Assembly: GCA_022836615.1 (NCBI GenBank)
Contig: MU405221.1
Span: forward strand, 310,001-374,000
Source of the DNA: Annulohypoxylon bovei var. microspora
Lineage: Eukaryota > Ascomycota > Sordariomycetes > Xylariales > Hypoxylaceae
Direction: 5' to 3'
Length of the DNA: 64,000 nucleotides
A program made the position numbers and the translations under genes. The notes beneath the pieces are model-generated. The model saw nothing but the letters and a program-made list of their open reading frames with translations, was not told the DNA's origin and searched no databases. This document shows positions 24,128 through 36,752 of this stretch, piece by piece (position 1 is the stretch's first letter; every line of letters starts with the position of its first letter).

Positions 24128-26824
24128 TTACATGACTAACCCGAAGGTCAGTAGAACACCGAGAATCACGGCGCAGTGGCAGTTGCCCATGCCGTAGATG
24201 TCCTCCTCGTGATCACATGCCTCGCGGAAGAAGAGGCTGAGGGGAAGAGGGTTGGAGCGACCTGCGGCGGACGACACCGTCTGGGTGATGGTCGTGTGCG
24301 CGTGAGTCATGGTGCCAGGGGAGGGCTCGACTGGGGTTGCGTCAGTGGCGTTCGTGGCGTTCCAGTTCACGGGCTCGACACTGCCGGGGCCGGCGGGTCC
24401 GATGGGTAGGGTCTCAGGACGGAAGTTGTCTGTCGAGACAGTAGTGTTGCTACTATCGGTTGTCATGTTGCCCATGCTTGTCATATTGCCCATGCTTGTC
24501 ATATTGCCCATGCTTGTCATATTGCCCATGTCTGTACCATTGGGGGACATGGTGCCGGTGCCGTTGACGGACATGGGGTGGAACAAAGCCGTGCTTGTGC
24601 TGATGTCACTGATACTGTGAGCGTGCAGACTGCCGGTGGTGATCGTTGTGATAATCGTGCTAATGATTACGCCAGGGCCGTCAAAGGACGCGGTCGAAGT
24701 GACAGCAGGGTTAGAAGTGGCGGGGAGCACAGTTATGGTGTATGCCTCAGTCGAGTTACAAGGGATAGTCACGACCGATGAGTTTGCACTGGAGCCCGAG
24801 GCAGTGACGCCGTCGACGCCGCCGGTGGTGAGGGTAAGAGTTCCGTTAAGAGTCGCAAAACTGGTGATCGTAGTCTCAGGACGAGTCGAAGTAGCATTGA
24901 CAATGGGAGTCACAGTTACGACGGCAGTAGTCTCATTGCATGTCGTGTGGCTGGACGTAAGATCAGTGGAGCTTCCGACAGCCTCCTCAGTGTACGTGAT
25001 AGTCGTGCTATATCCGATAGAAACCGTCTCAGTGCTGACAGGTACAGACGATGAAGTTGAAACCAACGAGGTGCTGGTCGAGGTAGGCTGAGGAGCATAG
25101 ACGGTGGAGACAACAGTTGTAGTCACAGTGTCCGTATCATGGATACCGCAGCCCTCAGTTGCCGAGGCAGAGGTCGCAGTAGAGCTTCGAGACAGGGTCA
25201 CAGTGATGGTGTTGTAGTTCAAGCTGGTCACGGTGTAAACAGAGATACTATCATCGCCATCAGTCTCGGTCACACTCTTGGTCATCTCGACGGTGTAAAC
25301 CGGGGTTATGGTGTCTGTCTCGGTGCTGGTAAACGTGTTGGACAAAGTCGGCGATACATGGATTGTCACAAGAACAGTCTCGACAGAGTTTTCGGCAGTA
25401 GTCTCCAAGCTTGAAGTTGCGGGACGACTAGCAGTCACGGCGTCGGAACTGTGAAATATCTGTTAGCTTTTGTCTTCTTTAATGTTATACTTGGGAATTG
25501 TGTTACTTACCCAGCAGTAGAGAAGATAGTCTCGGAAGCACTTGTGGTGCAGTTGTCCGAAGGAGACATGGTCTCAGTGACCGTGGTGTAGACAGTGCTA
25601 CGAGCTGTGGTAGTGTCAATGACCTGAGAAGACGAGTTCGAAACCAGGGTGGTGGATGTGGGCAAAGTTGAATAGCCCACGAATGGAGTAACCGAGATAC
25701 CAGAAGAGGTAGTGTTGGAAACAGAACCAGTTGCAGCATCAGTACCACCCGTAGTCAAAACCGGGATAGGGGAGAGGGTCAATGTAACGTTAACAGTCGA
25801 AGTATAGGCAACGACAGTGTCAGAATCAGATGTGGAAGTACCATTATCAAGGACGTAGCTGGATGAAGTACCAGTAACGGGAGTCCAATGAGTGATTGTC
25901 ATGGTAGAGTTAGGCCACGAATGAGGACCGGGGACGAAAGGCGTGACTGTGACATCACCCTCAGAAGTGCTAGTGGCCATCTCAGTGACAGTCACATTAC
26001 CACCGACGGTAACAGTCTCAGAAGCAGTGACATTGAAGACCTGAGTCTGGGTGCTTCCGAGAACAATGGTGGAAGTCTCGGCGATACTCACACCAGTAGA
26101 AGTGGAGTTGGCAATGCTAAGACCAGTAGAAGTGGTCTCAGCGACATCAGTCGAGATAGTGACAGGAACAGTAACGTTAGCCGTAGAGGTAACCGTGAGA
26201 TGGTCAGTGACACTGGTGTTCCAGTGAGGAGTGACCGTGGGGAGTCCGGTGATGGTGACGGTAGGATGGTCACCGTACGAATAGGCCTGACGGCCCACAA
26301 TGGGGGGAGTAATGGTTGCCTTGGAACCATGGTCGTGATAGTTACCAAGGAGGTCTAAGAAAATAGTTAGACATGGGCAACTTTTCATGATCTACAAGTA
26401 TAGCTAGACACTTACACATCACAATGGCAATGCACATGGCAGCAAACACAACCGCGACACCGCTCGCGGTGCATGTCACACCCTTGACTGTGAAAGTTAG
26501 TTAGTTATATATCACAGCAGTGGATGGCAGAGATGGGGTTTAAAACTTACAGGGCTTAGGGCGACGACGCATGTACTTGGTTCCAGTGTACGGGGCCTCC
26601 TGACCCTCCCAAGCTAGGGGTCGGCAATTGCAAGCTTCAAAAACACGACGCTGATCCATGCGCTGGGTCATGGGATCAACGAACTGGCCGTCGACCATCT
26701 GCTCCTGGAGTTCAGTTTGCATGCGGCGGTTACCATCGAAGAAGAGACGCATGATGTCATCAGCACTGAGGCCATCGGCACCGGGGCCACGAGCATCATC
26801 GGGGTTCTTCTCGTCAGAAGACAT
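24128..26824 (-). CDS. Ser/Thr-rich mucin-like membrane or cell-surface protein
   Basis: Exons are 26824-26551, 26487-26416, 26354-25511 and 25448-24128, giving 836 residues. All joins use GTAAG-type donors. The first 92 residues are charged and soluble with no signal peptide. A transmembrane segment follows at about 97-120 (GVAVVFAAMCIAIVMYLL), built across exons 2 and 3. The next roughly 690 residues are extremely rich in Thr, Ser and Val with many N-glycosylation sequons, including four copies of a GNMTSM hexapeptide. The C-terminus (CHCAVILGVLLTFGLVM) is hydrophobic. The topology looks like a type II protein with a heavily glycosylated outer domain and a possible second membrane contact. 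I do not recognise a named orthologue; sensor, adhesin or wall-shielding roles are possible. It is divergent from Pds5 across a 2.9-kb region. Confidence 0.8.
24461..24532 (-). repeat. Four 18-bp coding repeats
   Basis: Four tandem copies of an 18-bp unit (TGTCATATTGCCCATGCT on the plus strand) encode repeated GNMTSM hexapeptides with an NMT sequon in the mucin-like protein. The copies are nearly identical in DNA, so this is a recent or length-variable array. Confidence 0.9.
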
Positions 26825-29720
26825 AGTGACAATGTAAGATCTATCAGGGGTTAGATATGATGAGTTAACTGACTGGGTTTTTTGTCTGAAACAGATGTAG
26901 TGGATGTTTGAACAAGTGGGATGATTAATGTAGGCGTAACAAAGGGTGAAGGGTGGAATAGTAAAGAGGATGAATGTGAGTTATGAATATGCTGGGAGGA
27001 AAAGGATAAGGAAGAGGACAAGGTTTTTTGGTAGTGAAGATGTTAAGAAGGGAAAGGTAGGATCAACTTTGGTGATGATGATGTATGGTGAAGGGTGTAA
27101 GAAGGTTGGAAGGATAGAATGAATGAATGTCGATGATCAATATGTCAAGATACAGGATGGAATTAGGTAATTAGGCAGTATGTTGAAAATGGTAAATGGG
27201 ATCGAATTTGTGGTATGTGCACTGGGAGAATAATCGACGATGGGAAGGAACGTGACAATAGGTATATTAATAGGAAGGGAAGGGAAGGGAAGGGAGAAGA
27301 GAAGTCAACAATGAATAAATGGTTTAGTTCATCGATGTATGATTATACAATCGTAGAAGGTATACCATGAGATAATATACTGTGTTAGGGATGTGAAAGG
27401 AAAATAAATACTTACCAAGTAAATTGAACCGGTTAAATTGTCTGGTAACGAGTGACGATATTAGTGAAGGGTGTCTTGGTGGAAGACGTATGTAAAAAGA
27501 ATGTATGTGAAAGGAATGTGTGAAGACGAACGAGTGTGCAAAGTAGAAGATGAAAAAGTGTGTAAAGTAGAAGATGAACGAGAGTGAGGTGGAAGGTGAA
27601 GGAGTGTGTAAGGTGGAAAGGAAAAGGTTGGTTGTGTTGGAAGTGGATGATAGGGAAAAAAAAGATTGGGTTGGATTGGGTGAGGACGATATGGTGGGAA
27701 AGATATAAGCACCTACTGGCAGAAAAATGGCGGTGTTATGTAATGAGGTCGGGGACGAGTAGTATTGTGTAATAGGGTAAGAAACGAGTGGTGTTGTTTA
27801 GTATGGTAGGGGACGAGTTGTATTTGGGGCAAAGTTATAAATGAGTGGCAGGAGGGTGAATGAGGTGAACGAGCACGTACAACAATAGCGACGGTATTCA
27901 ATGAAATTAACCTGGATAGGAAGGGAGAAATAGGAAATTTACTTACCGTGTTGACGGATGTAGATGTCTTGCTTGTGTAACCTAAAGGTGCACGAGAAGA
28001 AGAAGAGATGAAATGTGGTTGCGGTGTGGTGTTGGTGCGGTGCGGGAGAGAGTTGGGTTGAGATGAAGTAGGTTGAAAAAGGTGAAAGGTGAAAGGTGAA
28101 AGGTGAAAGGTGAAAGGAAGAAACTACGTCGAGCTAGGGCGAGATTATATATCCTTCACAAAAGACTCTAGTGATTACGATGGTAGGGGTCGTGATTTGA
28201 TTTTTCGTCCGGTTGCTAGGTGATTTGATTTTGTAAGGGGATCAAAATCGAAGGTACCTTAGATATGTATTTCATGCACACTAGGCTACGAGAATTAGGA
28301 TTTAATTATTGAAGCTCTCGAATTTGTATTGATTCGATATTATGATGTATTTATTTTATCTCGTCTCCGTCCTAATTCCCCCTTTCCTCTCTATGAGTGA
28401 CACCCATTTCGGGAACATGATAGTAACACCAGCAAACATGCAACCAGCAAACCCCATAGTTAGCTGATCTATATACTATACCTAAGAAAAGAATATTATC
28501 TAGATCCTCGACATGCTTATGATATGTGACATTTTTCACGATCATAGAAGCTAAAATAGAATGCTGCAGTATACAGTAACGGTTCTTTCAGGTACTACTA
28601 AAGGCAGTGCGGATACCGGCGAGCAAGACGTGAATTATTAACACCCGAACACTGATTAGTAGTTCATTGCATCTTCTAATGGCTTTAATCTAGGATGAAT
28701 CTACTCACCTAGATAGTCAATTTTGTATGATCAAGTGTTCGACTACTCTTTGAAAATTCGAAAAAACAACAACATATAAACATTTTAACCCCCTTTTATG
28801 TATAATTGAGTACGTAAGATTTTCCTGACAATGAATGATGTCTGTAAGAAGAATTAATTTTACAATTGTATATAAATCTATTAAATCATTCTAAGTATAT
28901 GGACTTTTTTGAAATTTGATTCAATAGGGTTATGATCGGATGTGGCCGATAGTGTTCGGTGAAGTTCACGATATGAGGTTCAGGGATTGCTAAGAGCCTC
29001 AGATACATGTAGGGCAGGTACACCTGTTCGTAGCTACCTAGGTACCCGGGTACTTGCATAAGCACGGATCCGTTAGGGATACGTACCTAGGTACATTTAA
29101 ATATCTGTTGGCCTAAGCTTTGAATTATGTATTATTTTTGCGCCGTTTTAGTACCTATGTACCAGACAGGGGTACTGATTCGGCCAAATTGGGTATAGTG
29201 CAAAAGGGAATCCTAAAATCACCCCGGGAGTGGGGCGCGTTTAAAAGTATTGCATAACAGGCCAAGGAAGGAGGTCGATACTTGGGTACGAGGTAATTGA
29301 GACGCCACAACGCGACGCTGGAAATTGATTGATTGACCCTGCTGTAGTCCGTCGCGTAACACCCTCCCCGAGAAAAGACCAAAAAAGACACTGGACACCA
29401 CTGGACACCATCTCATCGTCAAAAAAAAAAGTCCTCCCGGCATTTGTCCCACCAAATCTTCCCTTCTTCCACCTCCACTCAAGTATACGCTCTTACATCC
29501 TATCTTAGGAGTCGCCGTTCGTATATTTAGTTTAATTGAATTTGTCCTTTACGGTTGCGCACTCGGGTCCTTTATCAGAATTCCTTCCATCCGCCCCGCT
29601 CCCAAGACAAATCGAGGTCAGACGCTTCGAACGTTACCACGGTCCACGGAATACCGTGCTTAGTTCTAACCCATATACCCTCCGAATTCCTTTAGGCTGA
29701 ATCATCATTGAAATCTCGAT
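26825..29720. other. Long divergent intergenic region with C/T-rich leader of the mucin-like gene
   Basis: Positions 26,860-28,120 are strongly strand-asymmetric, with few C on the plus strand, so the mucin transcript would have a G-poor, C/T-rich leader. GGTAAGT donors on the minus strand at 27,415 and 27,946, and a TCTAACC branch with TAG acceptor at 26,841, suggest one or two 5' UTR introns. The rest is AT-rich with CCTAGGTA motifs near 29,040-29,090 and no coding potential. Confidence 0.5.
28081..28117 (+). repeat. Tandem GGTGAAA repeat
   Basis: Five perfect GGTGAAA units plus GG lie in the upstream region of the mucin-like gene. Confidence 0.85.
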
Positions 29721-32700
29721 ATGGCGCGTCGCAGGGACGAGGTCCCAGAGGAGGAGGACCAGGAAATGGAGGAAGAGCTTGTAACCCTTCAATTCGACGA
29801 GCCTTTATCATGGCGCGCCGGAAAGCCAATCGCGACCGGCGAGCTTCTTCGACGCCTAGAAAAGCTCTCCAAGGAATTAGTGGATATGGATCAAGAGACG
29901 GTCGACAAGGACTCTCTCACCCACGTCGCGAAAGAGCTGGCATCTCCAAATTTGCTTGCCCATAGGGAAGGCGGAGTCAAAGCCTTCGCGGCCGCATGCT
30001 TGGTAGACGTATTGAAACTATGCGCTCCGGAGGCACCTTTTACACCTAAACAACTTAAGGTTAGTTTTTAATACGCCATCTCTATCGGCTGTAAGCACGC
30101 TTATTCTGACTACCGCATCTTGTTTCGATTATAGGAATTATTCTCCCTCTTTGTCAAGACCATTCTCCCGGCCCTCTGGGACCCAAGCAACGCATACAAT
30201 ACACAACATAAATACGTCCTTACATCTCTTGCCGAAGTCAAGAGTATTCTTCTAATCAACGATGTCACTAATGCAGAGGAACTTCTACTTCACCTATTCT
30301 CTTCCTTCTTCGATGGCATCTCTGGTTCTTCAAAGGCAGCTTCGGGAGAACAAGTTGCCAAGGATGTCGAATTCCACATGACGGATATCTTGGTTACTCT
30401 AGTCGAAGAGAGCCCTTCACTGCCACCCCCTGTTCTAGATGTCATAATGGCCCAGTTTCTACGAGCAGCACCCCCGGGAGGCCGCAAGGAAAAGGCAGAT
30501 GCCAATGGGAAGCAAATGACTCTTTTGCCTAAAGAGGAGCCTGAAGCGTATGTTATGGCGAAGACTGTGTGCAATTCGTGCCCGGAAAAAATGGCACGTT
30601 ATGTTGGTCAATACTTCAGTGAGGTGATTATGGACGTCTCTGGGAACAGTGGCCATGCCAATGGACATAGGGATGATAACGATTCGGATGATGACGATGG
30701 TACTGCGGGACCCTCGGATTCGGAATTCAAGGAGTTGCGGAAGGCCCATCAACTTCTACGCGAGCTTTGGCGAGCAGCACCTACGGTGTTGCCAAACGTC
30801 ATACCTCAGGTCGACGCTGAGCTCTCTGCCGATAATATCCAGTTGCGTTTACTAGCAACCGAAACATTAGGAGACATGATATCCGGCATTGGTGCCGCAG
30901 GGCCGCCCCCTTCTCCAGAACTTGACCCGGCAGCATATCCACCTCTGAAGTTGAGCGACGAGATTCCGGATCACCCTACAACGAGCATTCTTACCACCCC
31001 TATATCGCCCCTATCCTTCACCCAAACGCATTCCCAAGCGTTCCATAATTTTGTCGGCAGGAAGAACGACAAATCACCTCTAATTCGTACGGCGTGGACA
31101 ACAGCTGTGGGTTACATTGTTTCGACATCTGCGGGCGGCATTGGCCTCAGTCGGGAAGACGAGTCAGTGTTTGTCAACGGCCTGCGAGACAAGTTAAATG
31201 ACAATGATGAGAAAGTTAGATTGGCTGCCGTAAAAGCTATCGAGACTTTTAGCTTCCGTGACATCGTCACCAAGTTAGCCGCGATTGGTGGTGTGGCTAA
31301 GGAGGGCTCAGTCTTGTTCACTCTCGCAGACCGCTGTCGAGACAAAAGGCCCTCCATCCGTGTTGAGGCCATGGCCCTTCTGGGAAAACTTTGGGCCGTC
31401 GGCAGTGGCGAGTTGGCAGCAGGACAAGAATCAGTAATTTCTGCTTTGTCGGGCATCCCTTCCCGCATATTCAACACATTCTACGCCAATGATCCGGAAC
31501 TGAACGTGCTACTAGAGCGTGTCGTGTTCGAGTGTCTTATCCCCCTATCTTTCCCTCCTCTCCCTAAGGCGAAAGGTCCCAAGCCATCGAATGGCAATTC
31601 CCAATCCCAATCCCAATCTGTTATCGATTCTGGCTATGACCAAGACAGGATCCGCGCAGAAAGAATATTACTGCTCGTGAGAGATCTGGACAATAATGCC
31701 AGAAGAGCATTTAATGCGTTGCAGGCACGGCAACCTCAATTTTCAAAGGTCTTGGAGAATTTAGTTCGCCAGTGCGACGCGTTCAATGGAGGGAACCCTG
31801 AGGGCAATGCTGACAGGATCAACCAAAATCTTAAAAAGACGATCCAATATCTATGCCAGTTCCTTCCCGACGCGATCAAGGTCGAGGCGGATTTACATAA
31901 CTTTGCCAATTGGCATGACCGCCGCTGTTATCAGCTAATCAAGTTCGTGGTCTCCGCAGAAAGCGACTTCAAGACGATGCACAGAGCTGTCAAGGAATTT
32001 GTCAAGAGGATACAAGGCTCGCCGAAGCCTCACATGCTGGAAACTCTGTTACCTCTTCTTTACCGCTCTGCCTACATCGTATTGAATAAGAGTCACCTCT
32101 CGACTTATATGGACTGCTCCAAGAGTGACAAAGATGGGCTTGGAGCTGCTGCGCAGGAGATTACGACTGAAATTTCCCAAAATAATCCAGACTTATTCAA
32201 GACCCACGTTGGGCAACTCTGCAAAGATTTGGTAGATGGTGCGCCAACTGCGGACAAGCCAAACGAGGCCGCCATGGTCGAGACCCTTAGAGCCTGCTCT
32301 TCTTATTCTAAGAAGTATCCCAACGAGCTCCCGGACGACCGCAAATTCACCCAAGCACTGATAAGCTATTCTTTGCATGGAGAGCCGGCCAAAGCCGCGA
32401 AATACGCAGTCAATGTCATGATGGCCAGAAAAGACGACAAAAGTATGGTGTCAGCAACAGACTTATTACAAAGGGTTATGAAGGGCTGGAGTTATGACTC
32501 GCCTCACTTCTTAACCAAGCTCGCAGCAGTCAGTCAGCTGGAACTTCTAGCGACTAAGGTCACCGCCGATGCCAATGATAAAATCACCGACACCGCGCTA
32601 GAGGATGTTCTGTTCAAAGTTCGCACAGATGCTAAGGAGTCAGACCCTGAGTGGGTTGCCGATTCTGAGCTTGAAGAAGAAGGCCAGGTGAAGTGCTGGG

Positions 32701-34412
32701 CACTCAAGCTAGTAATCAATCGCCTCCGAGGTACGCAGGATCGAGAAGAGGCGAAGGAGCTAGCGAAACCAGTCTTCAAGCTACTTCGAAATATCCTAAA
32801 GCAATCTGGCGAACTATGTAAGATACAGGACACACCTAAACATCACAAAGCTCGCTTACGACTGCTTGCCGGGCAGCTCTTCTTGAAGCTGTGTACCTCC
32901 AAACACTTCGAAGAGATCTTCTCGCATTCCGACTTTAACCAGCTAGCCTTCCTAACACAGGACCCAAGCGCTATGGTTCGTCGACTCTTTGTCGAGAAAC
33001 TTCAGAAGTATCTAGTGCAGAATAAGCTACGGCCTAGGTTTTACACAATGATCTTTTTAACGGCTTTCGAGCCAGATACTGCCTTCAAGAATCAAATCGA
33101 AACTTGGATACGATCTAGAGCTCGCTTCTTCCGAGATACTAAACAAAATGTCATGGAAGCGACAATGGGCAGGTTGATTTCCCTATTGGCGCATCACCCG
33201 GACTACGGAACAGAAGTGGACGACTTGATAGACCACGCTAGATACCTCCTTTACTATATTAGCAACGTCGCTACAGAAGCCAACTTCGGGATAATATTCA
33301 AGTATGCCGAACGCGTGAAACAGACTAGGGATGGTATCACCCCAACAGAGAGCGAGAGACTCTATGTAGTTAGCGATTTGGCCCAGAACATCCTACGAAA
33401 ATGGCAAGACAAAAAGAACTGGATTTTTCAGGCTTATGCTGGTAAGGTTGGTTTACCTATGGGTCTATACACGGCACTCCCTAGTCACGATGTGGCACAA
33501 GAAATTGCAGCAAAGCAGTATCTCCCAGAAGGGCTTGAGGAACAATTAGACAATCTGTTGAGATCAGTAGATAAAAAGAAGGTACAGTCACAAAATATCA
33601 CACTACCCCGATCTGTTGTATTCTGAATTAACATAATTGGTTCCTAGAAACGCAGAACTGCAGACGAACGAGCTGAAGGACAACCTGCTCAGAAGAAGGT
33701 CAGGACAACGGTCCCCAAAACTTCCACGAAAGCAAGAACACCTAAGGCCGCAAAACCATCTTCAAAGAGACCCGCTGTCAAATCTGCAAAGACCCCGTCA
33801 AGATCCAAGAAAGTTCCTACGTCTTCCCCGGCTCAGGACTCTGCAGACCGCAGGCGTAGCGGTCGTTCAAAGAAGAACTCAATGTATATGGAGCGAGACT
33901 CATCTGAGGACGACGAGGATATGCTAGAGGGTGTAGCAGAGTGGGACTACTACGATGACGACGGTAATCGCGTGCGAGATGACGATCATGACTCTTCGGA
34001 ACTCTCCGAGCCTGGGGAGGAGCCTGAGGAGCCTGAGGAAGAGCCCGAAGAAGAGCCCGAGGAAGAGCCTGCGCCTACAGACGAGAAGGACGAGGCGGAG
34101 GCGCCCGAAGAAAATGAGAGCGAGCTTAGTGATATTGAAGAAGATGAGGTGGAAGAGGCCCCAGCCCCTCCGTCATCGCCACCGAAATCAAATGGTCGCA
34201 AACGTCGCGCAGCCGCCTCTCCCCCTAAGACGAAGACTTTACCTTCGAGACCTGCTGTTAAGGCGAGTGCGGCTAAGGGCAAGTCTCCTGCTGCTAGCAA
34301 GGCAAAAGCGAAGCCGGCGCCAAAGGCAAGAACTACTAGCACGCGCTCCACTAGATCTAGGCGCGCAGCAGCACGGGGGCAGGATGAGGATGGAGACGGA
34401 GATTCGGAGTAA
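29721..34412 (+). CDS. PDS5: Sister-chromatid cohesion protein Pds5/Spo76/BimD
   Basis: This HEAT-repeat protein binds cohesin and controls its release and acetylation; the relatives are Sordaria Spo76 and Aspergillus BimD. Exons are 29721-30059, 30135-33581 and 33648-34412, giving 1516 residues, all joins in phase 0. The N-terminus holds TLQFDEPLSWRAGKPIATGE and then LLAHREGGVKAFAAACLVDVLKLCAPEAP, the conserved Pds5 opening. HEAT-type helices run to about residue 1260. The third exon encodes a disordered, Lys-rich then Glu-rich tail with EEPEEEP repeats (about 34,015-34,075) and basic SKAKAKPAPK-type patches. The second intron begins with GTACAG; skipping it would end the protein after about 14 extra residues. 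The gene converges with the capping enzyme gene. Confidence 0.95.
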
Positions 34413-35514
34413 GGTAGCAAAGTCTACAGGGTCATCGGCTAAGCTCAACCAACTAGCCAAGAAGAGTGACCGATAGGAGTGCTAGGACGGGACGTCTGAG
34501 GTGCGAATTCGCGGGTTGCAGTTTCTCTCTTGATTGTTTTCCTCTCCAGGGAAGCAGTAAACTACGGGTTATAAAGAAAGCTGGAATATGATAATGAAAT
34601 CAGTGGTCGGTTGGGGTAGGGCGACGGTGGATGAGGGCTGCTTGGTTCTTTTTTTTTCGAGGCTTTTTAAACCGCGTCATGTATTTGTTCTGCTATCCTA
34701 TACTCCTTTTTATACCCTAGTCTCATGCCTGGAGAGAATACCAAAATTTCTTCGCTACCGCGCCGTTGGCTCACTTGATTTGACCTCGTTCGTGACTTTA
34801 AAATGGATTGTTAGGAGAAAATGGGGATTAATCGACGGCATCTGACGGGGTGGGGTGACTAGATGCTCGTTTAGTAGGTAGATAGTACTCTATTCTATTC
34901 TATTGCCGTCTTCAACTCGTCTATCGAAATACTACTTTCCTATATTCCCTAATCAATGGTGGGAAGGGTCTTTTTATTGTAGGAGTTGCTCGGACAGTCA
35001 CATGGCATTAGAATCTTCTATGAGTTGAAAGAAGTTGCCTGGGTTGTCTAAGTTGTCTAGATTCACAAGAAACAATCCAGATGCCAGTTATTTAAACCAC
35101 GTTTCTACGCATTCTGAGTTTCGGGCATTAGGTTAATTCTCTTATAATTATCAAACCAACCTATTCCGCGCGTACGGTAGGTGCGAACTCGGCAAGAGAA
35201 GCATCCGCGAACTCTACCTAGCGAACAAGACCTCTAGCAGTGTATGGTAGCCTCCCTTTTTTTTCTCGTAAACGAATCCGTATCCTAAACTCCGTCCATC
35301 CTGAGGGCCTCACTATCGGTTGGCATCATTACCGGCCTAGGTCCAATAGCACCCGTCCGTCTAGGCTGAAAACAAATCAGGTATATCTCAAACCAATACC
35401 CATCGCTTACATATTTCTCAACCGCGTAACTACTAAAACGCGGTGGGTATGGTGCCGTACAAATGGCCACCTTCAGATATTAGGGTATTCTTCCCCATTC
35501 CACCTAGGCTAGGC
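34413..35514. other. Convergent 3' regions of Pds5 and capping enzyme genes
   Basis: This 1.1-kb region has T-rich runs and only chance frames (90 codons or fewer). No gene is supported. Confidence 0.6.
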
Positions 35515-36752
35515 TTATTTTCGTGCCTTGGCCTTGTCTCGGGCCTTCCAGTTGTCCCGCACGTTCTTGCTAAGGTTTTCCAGTTCGTCGCGTGTTACCG
35601 CGTCCTGGATGCTGTCGATGACGCTATTTACGACAGAGATGTGGTTGCCGTCCGCCTTGTCGTCTCGGAAACGGTAAAATCGCCACCGCTTTTGACTGTC
35701 CATATACACCTCTACTACGCGCTCGTCGAGCGCCTCTTCTAATCCTTTAAGGATTTCCCACTCGTCATCCTCTAGATGGAGATTGCTGAAGTAGCGGTAC
35801 TGGCCGCTACCATGGTTGGCGAATAGTTCTACCTGAGGGGTGCTGTCGTAGTCGATAAAGGGTTCTATGATGCCCTCGGCACGATCCTGCTCGCCTGGTT
35901 CGACCGTAGGGAATTTCAGCTTCCACATGAAATCGACCGTGTTCTCCTCGGCATCTTTCCACTTCAGAATGTGCGGGTCGGTTCCCGGCTTGTACTCGCT
36001 ATGGAGGGCTGTGAAGATCAGGCCGTCATTATCGTGTCTTAGATTTTTGATGACATCCTCGAAGATCATGCGGATACCGTATGCCATCTGCATAGACTTG
36101 AGATCGATGAAGAAGGGCTGGAACTTTTTCTCCTCGGGGAAGTCGTCGAGCAGCTTCTTATACGGCTTGAAGACTTGCTCCTGGAAATAGCCGAGGCGCT
36201 TGGAAAGTTCGCGCGACATTAACGATTGTCCGTCCAAGGCGAGGCAGTCGAATACGAGATATCGCGGCTCTAAGCGGCCATCGCTATGGGTGTCCATTAC
36301 CAACTCTCCATCCAGCAAAGTGCCTCGGTGGAAGGCTTGTTGGTTTGCCGGGAGAGGGAAATGTAGCGAACCTTCGTGGATAAACCAATAATCATTTCTC
36401 CGGTCGATCAAATAGTGGCATTCGTTGTTAAATTCGTCAGCGGCGAGATAGAGGAGATAGCGAATACCGTCCGACTTTTCGCAGACGTAGTAACTATAGA
36501 GTAAATACATATTAGTCTCCGACTAAAGAAGATGCCAGTTGTACGTCAAGTTGTGACGGGGTTCCTCATAGGTACTTACTCCTCTCTGAGAAGCTCATCA
36601 AGGTGCTTCCTCGTAAAGCTAACTGGTTGCGCGCCTGGGAATGCGGTTGAGTTTCGGTGTAGAATAGCAGCAACCTCTTGCCGTAAGCCCATAGCCACCT
36701 CGTTAGGAGGTCTCCTGCCCGGCTCGTCAATAGATTGAATTGGTAAAGCCAT
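35515..36752 (-). CDS. CEG1: mRNA capping enzyme, guanylyltransferase (alpha) subunit
   Basis: The enzyme transfers GMP from GTP to the diphosphate end of nascent mRNA through a lysyl-GMP intermediate, in the nucleus. Exons are 36752-36580 and 36493-35515 (86-nt intron), giving 383 residues. The join restores LREDYYVCEKSDGIRYLLYL; Lys64 in EKSDGIR is the nucleophile of motif I. Other nucleotidyltransferase motifs are LLDGELVMD (III), DGLIFTALHSEYKPGTD (IV), ILKWKDAEENTVDF (V) and VVEVYMDSQKRWRFYRFRDDK (covering VI). The C-terminal OB-fold region is shorter than in yeast Ceg1 but complete for filamentous fungi. The start is the ATG at 36752 (MALPIQSIDEPGRRPP). Confidence 0.95.
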
